Shown here one piece after another: positions 23,112-31,430 of a stretch of 39,784 nucleotides of DNA. Made by a program: the position numbers and the translations under genes. Within the stretch, counting starts at the first letter, position 1; every line of letters begins with the position of its first letter. A model generated the notes under the pieces. That model did not search any database. It saw only the letters and a list, made by a program, of their open reading frames with translations, and was not told the origin of the DNA. The stretch spans positions 1 through 39,784 of the forward strand of contig JAISQC010000109.1 in NCBI GenBank assembly GCA_031274465.1, in the 5' to 3' direction. Source of the DNA: Synergistaceae bacterium. Its GTDB lineage: Bacteria; Synergistota; Synergistia; Synergistales; Synergistaceae.

Positions 23112-23760
23112 AGTTCACGCCCTCCAGCCGCCCAGTCTCCCTGATGCTGTCCCATTGCCTGCGGACCTCCTGGATGTCTATCCACGAGAGGTGTTTTGGG
23201 CTTCCCTGCCTTTTGTCGTCAGAATACCTGAGAAGATAGCTCGGGTGGAACATCGGCATGGCGGCTATGCCGCGCCAGTCAAACCATCGCCCCCGCAGCT
23301 TGGTTATCCCCTCGGTCGTCTTCAATATCCATTTCGTGGGGGTCGCCCCCAGCAACACCATCAGCGCCGGCTTTATCAGAAGTATCTGCGTCTGCAGGTA
23401 CGCGTCGCACGCGGCCTGTTCCTCCGGGAGCGGCACCCTGTTCCCGGGAGGCCTGCACTTCACGACGTTCGCTATGTACACGTCGCGCCGGTCGATGCCG
23501 GCCGCGGACAGTATCTGCGTCAGCAGCTGCCCGGCCTTGCCGACGAAGGGGCGTCCCGTTTCGTCCTCGTCCGCTCCGGGCCCTTCGCCGATGAAGAGCA
23601 GCTTCGAGCTTTCGTCCCCCTCGCCGAAGACGACTGATTTTCGCACGCCGCAGAGGGCGCAGCCCGAGCACGAAGAAGCCTGGCGCCTGCACTCGTCCCA
23701 CAGCGCCGCCGTCACCTGCTCCCTTTCTTTGGGCGATAGCGAAAAAATTTCAGTCCTCAC
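23101..23760 (-). CDS. Type-4 uracil-DNA glycosylase (Fe-S)
   Basis: 219 residues. Family-4 UDG removes uracil from DNA. Motifs: GEGPGADEDETGRPFVGKAGQLL (active-site loop), NVVKCRPPGNR and MFHPSYLLR (leucine loop). Four cysteines for the iron-sulfur cluster are in place: the CSGC pair near 31-34, KC near 100 and AACDAY near 117. Starts at GTG, 27 nt after the preceding gene, with a weak ribosome site. It overlaps uppS. Confidence 0.93.
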   Translation of the reverse strand: MRTEIFSLSPKEREQVTAALWDECRRQASSCSGCALCGVRKSVVFGEGDESSKLLFIGEGPGADEDETGRPFVGKAGQLLTQILSAAGIDRRDVYIANVVKCRPPGNRVPLPEEQAACDAYLQTQILLIKPALMVLLGATPTKWILKTTEGITKLRGRWFDWRGIAAMPMFHPSYLLRYSDDKRQGSPKHLSWIDIQEVRRQWDSIRETGRLEGVNFGG

Positions 23761-23787
23761 GTTTGAAACCCAGCCCCGTCCTATGGT

Positions 23788-24627
23788 TTAAAATTCCACG
23801 CCCGTCACGTTCACGCTCACATTGTACACCGAAAGCCCGCAGAAATAGCCTACGCTCTTTGCCACCCTCTGCCTCACGGTTTCCGCCACGCTTAAAATGC
23901 TCTTCGGGCCCCGGATGACTTTCAGGTCGAGAGCGATGATGAGCGAGTCCGCCGCCGTCGAGTAAACCCTGCTGACCGGCCCGCTCGCGACCTGAGGCAC
24001 CTTCGAGGCGATGTAGGCCGCCAGCTGCTCGATGGCTTCCGGCTCGATGTGGACCTCCCCGTAAAAGCTGAAGGGCGGGCGGACTATCGTCTTTTCTCCG
24101 TCGTAGGGCGATTTGCCCCTCCACAGTACCCGCAGCCGCCCCACCATCTTGCCGGCGAAGTTCTTCCGCACCAGCACGTGCGACACCGGTATGACGTGCT
24201 GCCCCTTGCTGTGGCGCTCCTTTTGCGCGCGCGCTATCTCTTCCGGCGTGGCGACGTCCTCGATGCGGACTATGCGTTCCGGCTTGGGAAACCCCAGTTT
24301 TCCGATTATCCGAAGCGCCATGTCCTCAGACGTCGCTATCACCATCACCGAGCAGGGGGCGGATTCCCTGAAAAAAGCCAGGACCGACGCTAGATGGTCG
24401 CTGTACTCGAAAAGGGCCCTTCTGATCGCCCGTATCTGATTTCGCTCCGCCTTCGCGCTTTTCCCGCACACGATCTCGGTCCTGCGTATAACCAGGCCGT
24501 CGTCTATTATATAATCGGCGTCGAGGTAGTCGGCGACGAATTGCGCCCTCTGGCTCTTCCCGGTGCCGGCCGCCCCTACGAATGCCACGGTCCTGATGTT
24601 AGCGAAATTCGGATCGGCAGGGGCCAA
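23788..24627 (-). CDS. P-loop NTPase fused to an Asp23/Gls24-like domain
   Basis: 279 residues. The N-terminal half is a nucleotide-binding domain with Walker A GAAGTGKS at 18-25 and a likely strand VMVIATSEDMALRIIG. The C-terminal about 95 residues (from VHIEPEAIEQLAAYIASKVPQV to NVSVNVTGVEF) have the Asp23/Gls24 (DUF322) pattern, usually a separate small protein linked to the envelope and stress in Gram-positives. The middle (LVRKNFAGKMVGRLRVLWRGKSPYDGEKTI) is a basic link. Function unknown. Starts at TTG, eight nt after GGGAGG, four nt after the murA stop, so clearly in the murA operon. Confidence 0.7.
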   Translation of the reverse strand: MAPADPNFANIRTVAFVGAAGTGKSQRAQFVADYLDADYIIDDGLVIRRTEIVCGKSAKAERNQIRAIRRALFEYSDHLASVLAFFRESAPCSVMVIATSEDMALRIIGKLGFPKPERIVRIEDVATPEEIARAQKERHSKGQHVIPVSHVLVRKNFAGKMVGRLRVLWRGKSPYDGEKTIVRPPFSFYGEVHIEPEAIEQLAAYIASKVPQVASGPVSRVYSTAADSLIIALDLKVIRGPKSILSVAETVRQRVAKSVGYFCGLSVYNVSVNVTGVEF

Positions 24628-24630
24628 ACC

Positions 24631-25908
24631 TCATTCCTCCCGTTCGCTGCCTGGGACAAACTCCATATCCGCCCCCAGAGACTCCATCTTTTCCATGAGG
24701 CGCTCATAGCCCCTCCAGACGTGATTGAGCCCGCAAACTGAAGTCTCCCCTTCCGCCGCGAGCCCCATCAGTATCAGCGCCGCACCCGCCCGCAGATCGG
24801 ACGCGCGCACCTCCGCCCCTGTAAGCTTCGGCACCCCTATGACCACTACGGTGTTTCCCTGTATGTCTATCTTGCATCCCATGCGCCTGAACTCCTCGAC
24901 ATGGACATAACGCGAATCGAAAACGCTCTCGTGGATGACGCTGGTCCCATCCGCCATGCACAGAGCGGCCATTATCTGGGGCTGAACGTCCGTGGGGAAG
25001 CCCGGGTACGGCGAGGTCGTGAGGGTCACCCCGCCCCAGTCGCGCCCGGGAGAGGACAGGCACACAGAGTCGGGCGAAGCCTCGACCGCAACTCCGGCCT
25101 CATCGAGCTTCGAGAGGAGCGCCCCCAGGTGCTCGGGGTTTATCCCGTTTACTGTCACTTCCCCCCGCGTCATGAGCCCGGCGAGGAGATAGGTGCTCGC
25201 CTCTATCCTGTCCGGGATTATCCGAACCGTCGCCGACTCCAGCTCTTTCGCCCCCCTGATGACGACCGTGCCGGTGCCGTCTCCCTCGACATACGCGCCC
25301 ATCGCGCGGAGGGCTTGGGCGAGGTTGGATATCTCGGGCTCTCTTGCCGCGTTCTCGATGACCGATTCCCCGGGAGTCAGCGCGGCGGTCATCAACAGGT
25401 TCTCGGTGGCGCCGACCGAGGGAAAATCCAAAGCTATCCTCGTGGCGGAAAGCCCGTCGGTGCGGGCGCGGACTGAGCCCTGCTCCAAGTCGATCGAGGC
25501 GCCCATGCGGGTCAGCCCCTTGAGGTGGAGGTCTATCGGCCTGCTCCCGATGGCGCATCCGCCGGGCAGGGGGAGGACGGCCTCCTTGCACCGCGCCACC
25601 AGCGGCCCCAGCACCAAAGACGACGCCCTCATCTTCCGCACCAGGTTTGCTGGCGTCTCCCATTTCAGCTCCTCCGGGACGTCTATCGTCATCCTGCCGC
25701 CCTCGAACGATATCTGCGCGCCGAGATGCCTGAGAAGGTCCGCCATCGTGTGGATGTCCTGAAGGTCGGGGACCCTCTCCAATATTAGCCTCCTGCCCTG
25801 AAGCAGCAGGGCCGACGCCATCACGGGAAGCGCGGCGTTCTTCGCCCCCTGGGCCGTGATGCTCCCTCTGAGCGGGCGGCCGCCCCGTATTATCATCCTG
25901 TCATCCAA
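24631..25908 (-). CDS. murA: UDP-N-acetylglucosamine 1-carboxyvinyltransferase MurA
   Basis: About 425 residues. The first committed step of peptidoglycan synthesis: enolpyruvyl transfer from PEP to UDP-GlcNAc. Motifs: QGAKNAALP (Lys-Asn pair), the active-site loop GGCAIGSRPID with the fosfomycin-target Cys near 118, PYPGFPTDVQPQ and SDLRAGAALI. GGAG abuts a GTG at 25917 but lies eight nt before a TTG at 25908, which is the start chosen; an ATG at 25896 is also possible. WecB encoded upstream draws on the same UDP-GlcNAc pool. Confidence 0.95.
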   Translation of the reverse strand: MDDRMIIRGGRPLRGSITAQGAKNAALPVMASALLLQGRRLILERVPDLQDIHTMADLLRHLGAQISFEGGRMTIDVPEELKWETPANLVRKMRASSLVLGPLVARCKEAVLPLPGGCAIGSRPIDLHLKGLTRMGASIDLEQGSVRARTDGLSATRIALDFPSVGATENLLMTAALTPGESVIENAAREPEISNLAQALRAMGAYVEGDGTGTVVIRGAKELESATVRIIPDRIEASTYLLAGLMTRGEVTVNGINPEHLGALLSKLDEAGVAVEASPDSVCLSSPGRDWGGVTLTTSPYPGFPTDVQPQIMAALCMADGTSVIHESVFDSRYVHVEEFRRMGCKIDIQGNTVVVIGVPKLTGAEVRASDLRAGAALILMGLAAEGETSVCGLNHVWRGYERLMEKMESLGADMEFVPGSEREE

Positions 25909-25960
25909 TAACGTCACTCCAGTCGATGCGCAAGCAAAACAATAATATACTATATCAGAA

Positions 25961-27115
25961 TCAGAGCGTTTCCGTCAGAATGTCGGCGATCCGTTCTGAG
26001 GCGCGCCCGTCCCCGAACGGATTTGCGAATTTTCTCTCCTCGATGCGGCGGTATTCGACTTCGTCGGAGATCAGGCGGTCGGTGGCCGCCACTATCCTGC
26101 CCGCTTCCGTCCCGGCCAGGACGGCGGTCCCGAGCTCCGCCGCTTCGGGGCGTTCCGTGACGTCGCGCAGCACGACCACCGGCTTGCCGAGCGCCGACGC
26201 TTCCTCCTGGATGCCGCCGCTGTCGCTCATGATGATTTTGCACTTTTCAAGCGCCCATACGAAATCGGGATAGTCGAGTGGATCGCAGAGGACGATCCGC
26301 CCGTTTCCGCCGAGCATGTTTTGCATCACTTCCCGGACGAGGGGGTTTTTGTGCATGGGCACGAGCGCCCTGTACCCACCGTGCCGTTCCAGTATCTCAA
26401 TCAGCGCGCTGCAGATGCGTTCCATGGGCTTGCCCCACGACTCGCGCCTGTGGGCCGTCATGAGAATGAAAGGACCGCTGGCAAGAGAGGCCGCCTGCGG
26501 CGGCGGAGAGGCGGCCAGCCCCCTTGCCGAAAAGAGGGCGTCTATGACGGTGTTGCCGGTGACGTATATGTTTTTTGCCCCAGGCACGCGCTCCCGCCTC
26601 AGGTTCCTCGCGGCAAGACCGGTGGGCGCGAAAAGCCATTTCGCGAGCCTGTCCGCGAGCGCCCTGTTCATCTCCTCCGGAAATGGCATCGCCATGTCGA
26701 AGCTTCGAAGCCCGGCCTCGACGTGGCCCGTCGGTATATGGCGGTGGAATGCCGCAAGAGAGGCGGCGAACGTGGTGGTGGTGTCTCCGTGAACGAGGAC
26801 CGCGTCCGGCGCGGCTTCGTCGAACAGCTCCCCCACCCCAGTCATTGCCGAGGCCGTTATGTAATCCAGCGTCTGGCCGGTTTTCATTATCCCGAGGTCG
26901 ATGTCGGGCGACAGGGAGAAAAAAGCGAGGGCCTGGCGGAGCATCCCGGCGTGCTGCCCCGTGGACACCACTCGCACTTGAAAAATGCCCCTTCGCCTCA
27001 GCTCTAGGATCACTGGGGCCATTTTTATCGCTTCCGGCCTGGTGCCGATCACGACGTCTATTTTCTTTCGGGCGGGCGGCGCGTGGCTCGCCGTCAATTC
27101 CGACGCCTCGCTCAT
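25961..27115 (-). CDS. wecB: UDP-N-acetylglucosamine 2-epimerase (non-hydrolysing)
   Basis: 384 residues. It interconverts UDP-GlcNAc and UDP-ManNAc for surface glycopolymers. Motifs: VIGTRPEAIKMAPVI at the N-terminus, STGQHAGM, VHGDTTTTFAA, GHVEAGLRS and PEEMNRALAD; in the C-terminal half TAHRRESWG, SDSGGIQEEA and RDVTERPEA. The ATG overlaps the wecA stop (ATGA); the long open frame further upstream is a shadow of wecA. The LCP protein encoded at 651 is the kind of ligase that would attach such polymers. Confidence 0.95.
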   Translation of the reverse strand: MSEASELTASHAPPARKKIDVVIGTRPEAIKMAPVILELRRRGIFQVRVVSTGQHAGMLRQALAFFSLSPDIDLGIMKTGQTLDYITASAMTGVGELFDEAAPDAVLVHGDTTTTFAASLAAFHRHIPTGHVEAGLRSFDMAMPFPEEMNRALADRLAKWLFAPTGLAARNLRRERVPGAKNIYVTGNTVIDALFSARGLAASPPPQAASLASGPFILMTAHRRESWGKPMERICSALIEILERHGGYRALVPMHKNPLVREVMQNMLGGNGRIVLCDPLDYPDFVWALEKCKIIMSDSGGIQEEASALGKPVVVLRDVTERPEAAELGTAVLAGTEAGRIVAATDRLISDEVEYRRIEERKFANPFGDGRASERIADILTETL

Positions 27116-27984
27116 TGGCGCCAGGCCAGCAGGTAATAGCCAGCGCTCACTAGCGCGCCGTGGACCGCGATGAGGAGGGCCAGCACCTTCCACTTTTTGA
27201 GCCTCAAGTCGAGCAGCACGTGGTGCGTGTGCTTCCTGTCGGGATAAAACGGCGACCGGCCGGACAGCATCCTCCTGGTCATGGCGGACAGCGTGTCGAT
27301 GACCGGGATGCCGCCGATGAGGACGAGCGCCGCGACCATCGGGATCAGCTTCATGTCGAAAAACCTGGGGAATATGTCCCACGCCAGATGGGCCGAGCAG
27401 ACGTATCCCAGCAGGGTCGAGCCCCCGTCTCCGAGAAACGTGCTCGCATGGGGGAAATTCCACAAAAGGACGCCCGCTATCAGGCCGCAGAAGGGAAGCC
27501 ACGTATACTGGTTGCCGCTCCTCCACGCCAGGTACGACGTCACGAAGGCGAGCGAGAGGGCAAGCCCGTCCATGCCGTCCACGAAATTGTACGCGTTGGT
27601 GCAGCCCGCTATCCACATGAGCAGCAAAAACCTCTGATATATGGGGACCGAGAGGGGGATGACAACCCACGCGGCCGCAAAAAGATGCACGGCGAGGCGT
27701 TTCAGCGGGGGAAGCGGGTGCATGTCGTCCATGTAGCCGACTAGAAAGACCAGCGTGGCCCCGGCTGCCACGTATGGGACCTCCACGCCCGGATTCGGGT
27801 TTATGAGCGCCCACAGAAGGTATCCAGTCCACAGGACGATGCCCGCGCCTCTGGGGGTGATGGCCGGGTGGAGCTTCCTGCCGCCCGGCACGTCCATCAG
27901 CCTGAAGGTGCGGGACAGCTTCATGGACACCGGCGTCGCGATTATGCCCCACATGAAATTCAAGATGGCGGAAAAGATCGCCAT
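27112..27984 (-). CDS. wecA: Undecaprenyl-phosphate GlcNAc-1-phosphate transferase (WecA/TagO type)
   Basis: 290 residues, multi-helix member of the MraY/WecA family. It loads GlcNAc-1-P onto undecaprenyl phosphate to start surface polymers. Motifs: GGRKLHPAITPRGAG, VGYMDDMHPLPP (DDxxD metal site), NAYNFVDGMDGL, FLGDGGSTLLG, and the HTHH motif near the C-terminus (the HIHH site that marks the GlcNAc branch). The start is MAIFSAILNFMWG at 27984, the beginning of the first helix, 13 nt after the upstream stop; longer forms add Arg-rich residues from inside the upp region. Confidence 0.93.
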   Translation of the reverse strand: MAIFSAILNFMWGIIATPVSMKLSRTFRLMDVPGGRKLHPAITPRGAGIVLWTGYLLWALINPNPGVEVPYVAAGATLVFLVGYMDDMHPLPPLKRLAVHLFAAAWVVIPLSVPIYQRFLLLMWIAGCTNAYNFVDGMDGLALSLAFVTSYLAWRSGNQYTWLPFCGLIAGVLLWNFPHASTFLGDGGSTLLGYVCSAHLAWDIFPRFFDMKLIPMVAALVLIGGIPVIDTLSAMTRRMLSGRSPFYPDRKHTHHVLLDLRLKKWKVLALLIAVHGALVSAGYYLLAWRQ

Positions 27985-27997
27985 TGCCCGCGCGCGC

Positions 27998-29098
27998 CTA
28001 TTTCGTCCCGAAAAGGCGGTCGCCCGCATCACCCAGCCCCGGCACTATGTACCCGTGCTCGTTGAGGCGGCTGTCCAGCGCGGCGGCGAATATATCCACC
28101 TCCGGGTGCTCGGACGCGACTTTCTCCACGCCCTCCGGGGCCGCGATCAGCGACACCAGCGATATCCGCAGCCCGCCGAGGCGCTTTATGTGGGAGATCG
28201 CCGCCGCAGCCGACCCGCCTGTCGCCAGCATCGGGTCCACTACGAAGACGTCCCGCTCCCCGATGTCGTTCGGCAGCTTGCAGTAATAGTCGACGGGCAG
28301 GAGGGTGTCCGGGTCGCGATACAGCCCGATATGTCCGACCTTCGCATTGGGGATTAGGCGCAGTATCCCCTCCACCATACCCAGCCCCGCGCGAAGAACC
28401 GGCACGACCGCCAGTTTCTTGCCGGCAAGGGAAAAGCCCTTTGTGGAGCACACGGGCGTCTGGACGTCTATCTCTTCGAGAGGGAGGTTGCGGAAGATTT
28501 CGTAAACCATCAGGCCCGATATCTCTTGCACCAAATCGCGGAAGTCCTTGACGCTGGTGTTCTTGTCGCGGACGATGCTGAGTTTGTGCTGTATGAGCGG
28601 GTGTTCCAGAACGACGATGCGCCCCCTGCTGCCGGTTTCGGCGTCCGCTCCTCCCGCCCGATCCTCCATATCCGCTACCTTCTGCCTTCGGACCAGATGG
28701 CGGCCCCCTTCGGGGTTCGCTTCGAGCCACGCCTTCGCGATATTCCTGGCGAGAGCGGGCTCGGTGGTCCTTGCGCCGAGGGCGAGGACGTTCGACCCGT
28801 TGTGCTCCCTGCTCACCCGCGCCGTGAATTCGTCCTTGCACAGCGCGGCATAGATGCCGTTTACCTTGTTCGCGGCTATCGACATGCCGATTCCCGTCCC
28901 GCAGATGAGGATGCCGCAGTCGGATTTGCCCGACGTTATTTTCTCGCAGGCCTTCATGCACCAGTCGGGGTAATCGACGGATTTTTCCCCCGAAAAAGTG
29001 CCGACGTCCTCCGCGAAATGCCCCAGCCCCTCGATATAGCCCTTCAAATCTTCTTTCATTGAAAATCCCGCATGGTCTGCCCCGATGGCTATCCTCAT
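27998..29098 (-). CDS. RpiB-Upp fusion: ribose-5-phosphate isomerase B / uracil phosphoribosyltransferase
   Basis: 366 residues in one frame. Residues 1-145 are RpiB: GADHAGFSMK, CGTGIGMSIAANKV with catalytic Cys at 66, REHNGSNVLALGAR with His near 99, and the RpiB tail EGGRHLVRRQKV. About 15 linker residues follow. From 160 comes a complete Upp: VVLEHPLIQHKLS, PVLRAGLGMVEGI, HIGLYRDPDT, the PRPP loop VVDPMLATGGS at 287-296 and the C-terminal GLGDAGDRLFGTK. No canonical start codon precedes the Upp part closely. RpiB makes ribose-5-phosphate, precursor of PRPP, which Upp joins to uracil to make UMP. The ATG at 29098 lies eight nt after GGGAG. A cotranslated neighbour order rpiB-upp is known in Firmicutes; the fusion is the odd point. 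Confidence 0.9.
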   Translation of the reverse strand: MRIAIGADHAGFSMKEDLKGYIEGLGHFAEDVGTFSGEKSVDYPDWCMKACEKITSGKSDCGILICGTGIGMSIAANKVNGIYAALCKDEFTARVSREHNGSNVLALGARTTEPALARNIAKAWLEANPEGGRHLVRRQKVADMEDRAGGADAETGSRGRIVVLEHPLIQHKLSIVRDKNTSVKDFRDLVQEISGLMVYEIFRNLPLEEIDVQTPVCSTKGFSLAGKKLAVVPVLRAGLGMVEGILRLIPNAKVGHIGLYRDPDTLLPVDYYCKLPNDIGERDVFVVDPMLATGGSAAAAISHIKRLGGLRISLVSLIAAPEGVEKVASEHPEVDIFAAALDSRLNEHGYIVPGLGDAGDRLFGTK

Positions 29099-29125
29099 CT
29101 GAATCACTCCCAAAATCGCATGTCA

Positions 29126-31036
29126 TTATCTTCTTTTTATGAGCGACGGCCATATCGGAATCCAATCGGAGAACTGGATTGCGTCGATGTCGGAAAACAG
29201 CGTCAGCGTGGCGTCCGATGGGTATCCGAAGGTCGATACGTCGGGGGGCAGCGGCACGCTTAATATCCATTCGGTGAGGTCGTTCAGCGGCACGTTCCTG
29301 ACGGCTCTCGTGTAATAGGCGTTGCCGAGAGTGATCCCCGAAATGCGGCACAGCATCGGAGGCGCCGGCCTCTGCACGGGCCATATGTCGAGCCGCACCC
29401 CCTGCCTCAGCAGGAAACCGAGGAAAAGGGCGAGCTGCCCGTCAGTCCCGGATATTCTGGTATCGAGGACTATGACCCTCGGAATGGGTTCGCCTGAGCG
29501 CGACGATTTGGCTATGTCCTGCATCACGTCCGTTATCGAGCTCGCCTGAATGACAGGTATCCCTTCCGGGGTCTGCCCCGAAACCGGGGAATAAAACCGA
29601 GGGGTTCCCTCGTGGCTTGCCCTGACTTCCGTTATCCTCGACGGGCGCGTCTCGTCGCGCCAGACGACATGCGTCATCGGGGCCTTGTCCTGTATGAAGC
29701 TCTGGAACGTCGAGGCGACCGCGCAGCGCATCATCAGGACCTCGGAGTCGTCCGCCGCCTCGATCCAAGGGTCGTGCAGCGTGACGGCGCCAAATGCCTC
29801 GGCATAGCCAGGGTTTGACCTCCCGCTCCACCACGTCCTGCCTGAGACGCTCGCCACGATGGGGCCGTCCGTCGCCCTCGACAGGCTCCACGCCTCCTTC
29901 ATCCCGTCCGTGACCATCCTGACGTCGGCGGACGCCGATCCTACGGGATAGCGCGAATACAAAGCCCCGCTTTCCGTCAGGACGTACAGCTCGCCCAAAC
30001 CGCCCCATTCGAGATCCCTCGGCAATTCCGCTTCGAACTCGTCCAGCACGGCAAGGGTGTACGAATCCAGCACGAACACCCGCCCGTTCCCCCTGTCCGC
30101 CACGGCCAGAAGCGCGCCCCAGGACGCCACCGCGACCGGCTCGAACAGCTTGCCGGAATCCCCGCCCTCCGGCTTCCACTCGGCGGTTTGCCGCAGACTG
30201 GGCAAGTCGCACAGCCTCACCGCTCCGCCTTTTCTGTCGGCTAGCGCGAAAAACGCCGAATCTATGAAGGCCGCGTCGGCTATGTCGGCGTCGATGGTTC
30301 CTTCGTTTGCCAGCACGGCGTTTTCAGACGATGGGTCGATGGTTATCCTGCCGACCTCCCCGTTTTCCTGAAAGAGCAGCGCCTCGTAAGGAGCGACCTG
30401 CATCAGCGCGGCGGGGCGGGGCGCCGCGACTTCTATGGCGCCCCTCTTCCCGCCGCGGGCGAATATCCATACCTTGTCGCCCAGCGTGTCGCATATCATG
30501 ACATGGCTCTCGGTGGCGTTGATCTTGCCTATCCCCGACATGCCCTTTATCGAAAGCCCGCCGTACAATGGGAGCCCCAGATATTCGTTGATGGTGTGCC
30601 GCGAAAACGACAGAGCCGGAGCGGCGTTCTCCGGGCGGACGGCCCTCTGGACGATCCCCCATTCGGATTTCATCGTGTCCAGGATTATCAGGCCCCTGTG
30701 GTCGCTGCGCCGCACCTCCAGATACTGGGACATGGCGTCGATGGCGTCCGTGTACCTGCCCAGCCGACGGAGGGCGAGGCTCCTCATGAAATAAGCGTCT
30801 ACGAAATAAACGTTGTGCCCCAGGGATTCCTGAAGCTTGTCGAGCGCGTTCCAAAGCATGTTTTTCTGGAAATAGCCGTACGCCTCGAGAAACGCCTCCT
30901 CGGACGCCTCCCTGTCGACGGCAGGCTGCGCCAAATCTGCGGCGCGTCCGACGGCCGGGCTGCCGAACGAGACGGCGGCGGCGATAAAGACGGAGGCAAC
31001 CGTGGCCTTAACTTTTTTCCAAACGCGGCACGTCAT
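29126..31036 (-). CDS. Secreted protein with TPR-like and beta-propeller regions
   Basis: About 636 residues, not assigned to a family. A signal peptide (KKVKATVASVFIAAAVSFGSPAVGRA) is followed by two or more TPR-like helices (AYGYFQKNMLWNALDKLQESLG, FMRSLALRRLGRYTDAIDAMSQYL, about 45-110). About 300 residues of short beta repeats then resemble NHL/beta-propeller blades (VMICDTLGDKVWIFARGG, LLAVADRGNGRVFVLDSYTL). The C-terminal part (PRVIVLDTRISGTDGQLALFLGFLLRQG) resembles a von Willebrand A-like strand-helix. Start ATG 31036 gives a clean signal peptide; 31075 is the alternative. It follows a small membrane protein gene by 57 nt (18 from 31075). Confidence 0.7.
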   Translation of the reverse strand: MTCRVWKKVKATVASVFIAAAVSFGSPAVGRAADLAQPAVDREASEEAFLEAYGYFQKNMLWNALDKLQESLGHNVYFVDAYFMRSLALRRLGRYTDAIDAMSQYLEVRRSDHRGLIILDTMKSEWGIVQRAVRPENAAPALSFSRHTINEYLGLPLYGGLSIKGMSGIGKINATESHVMICDTLGDKVWIFARGGKRGAIEVAAPRPAALMQVAPYEALLFQENGEVGRITIDPSSENAVLANEGTIDADIADAAFIDSAFFALADRKGGAVRLCDLPSLRQTAEWKPEGGDSGKLFEPVAVASWGALLAVADRGNGRVFVLDSYTLAVLDEFEAELPRDLEWGGLGELYVLTESGALYSRYPVGSASADVRMVTDGMKEAWSLSRATDGPIVASVSGRTWWSGRSNPGYAEAFGAVTLHDPWIEAADDSEVLMMRCAVASTFQSFIQDKAPMTHVVWRDETRPSRITEVRASHEGTPRFYSPVSGQTPEGIPVIQASSITDVMQDIAKSSRSGEPIPRVIVLDTRISGTDGQLALFLGFLLRQGVRLDIWPVQRPAPPMLCRISGITLGNAYYTRAVRNVPLNDLTEWILSVPLPPDVSTFGYPSDATLTLFSDIDAIQFSDWIPIWPSLIKRR

Positions 31037-31093
31037 CGCAAACAACACCCTAACCCGGGCGACCGAACTCGGCATCCCGCCGCCGCTTTGGCG

Positions 31094-31315
31094 TCAGCGG
31101 CCAGAAATGACATCGATCCCCGCAAACGAATAATATCCAAGCACTATAGCGCCGGCGAGAAGGAAACCCAGCAGCACCCGAAGGTACAGAACCATCATCG
31201 CCGGGGCTTTCCACTTGTCGGCGTACACGTTGACGACCATGCGGGAAACCCCTATGGCCGCGACGAAAGAAAAAAGCGCGATTATCGCCTGCAAATTGAC
31301 GTTGGATATCTTCAT
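31094..31315 (-). CDS. Small two-helix membrane protein
   Basis: 73 residues with two membrane segments (about 8-27 and 44-64) joined by a short basic loop (YADKWKAPAM). No family recognised. It lies just upstream of the secreted TPR/propeller gene and may be its membrane partner. No strong ribosome site is seen; a candidate promoter lies 65 nt upstream. Confidence 0.6.
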   Translation of the reverse strand: MKISNVNLQAIIALFSFVAAIGVSRMVVNVYADKWKAPAMMVLYLRVLLGFLLAGAIVLGYYSFAGIDVISGR

Positions 31316-31380
31316 GCAACGGCCATCGCCCTCATCAAGCCAATTTGGAGGCGGCAGTGCGCCCCCGCCTGCGATAGTTT

Positions 31381-31410
31381 ATCATGTTTTTTCAAATAGG
31401 CGCGCGTCAA
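31381..31410 (-). promoter_or_regulatory. Candidate promoter of the small membrane protein gene
   Basis: Minus strand TTGACG (31410..31405), 18-nt spacer, CATGAT (31386..31381). It lies in the 115-nt gap after the triple-repeat gene, so the 31315 gene may start its own transcript. Confidence 0.35.
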
Positions 31411-31430
31411 ATTCCAAAAAGCCGCCTTTG

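Noticed and set aside
27116..27952. Upstream extension of the wecB frame inside wecA
   Set aside because: Out-of-frame reading of wecA; the real wecB begins at the ATGA overlap.
28029..29384. 451-codon minus-strand frame over the RpiB-Upp gene
   Set aside because: Shadow frame, Arg-rich and without domains; the fusion frame has both enzyme families.
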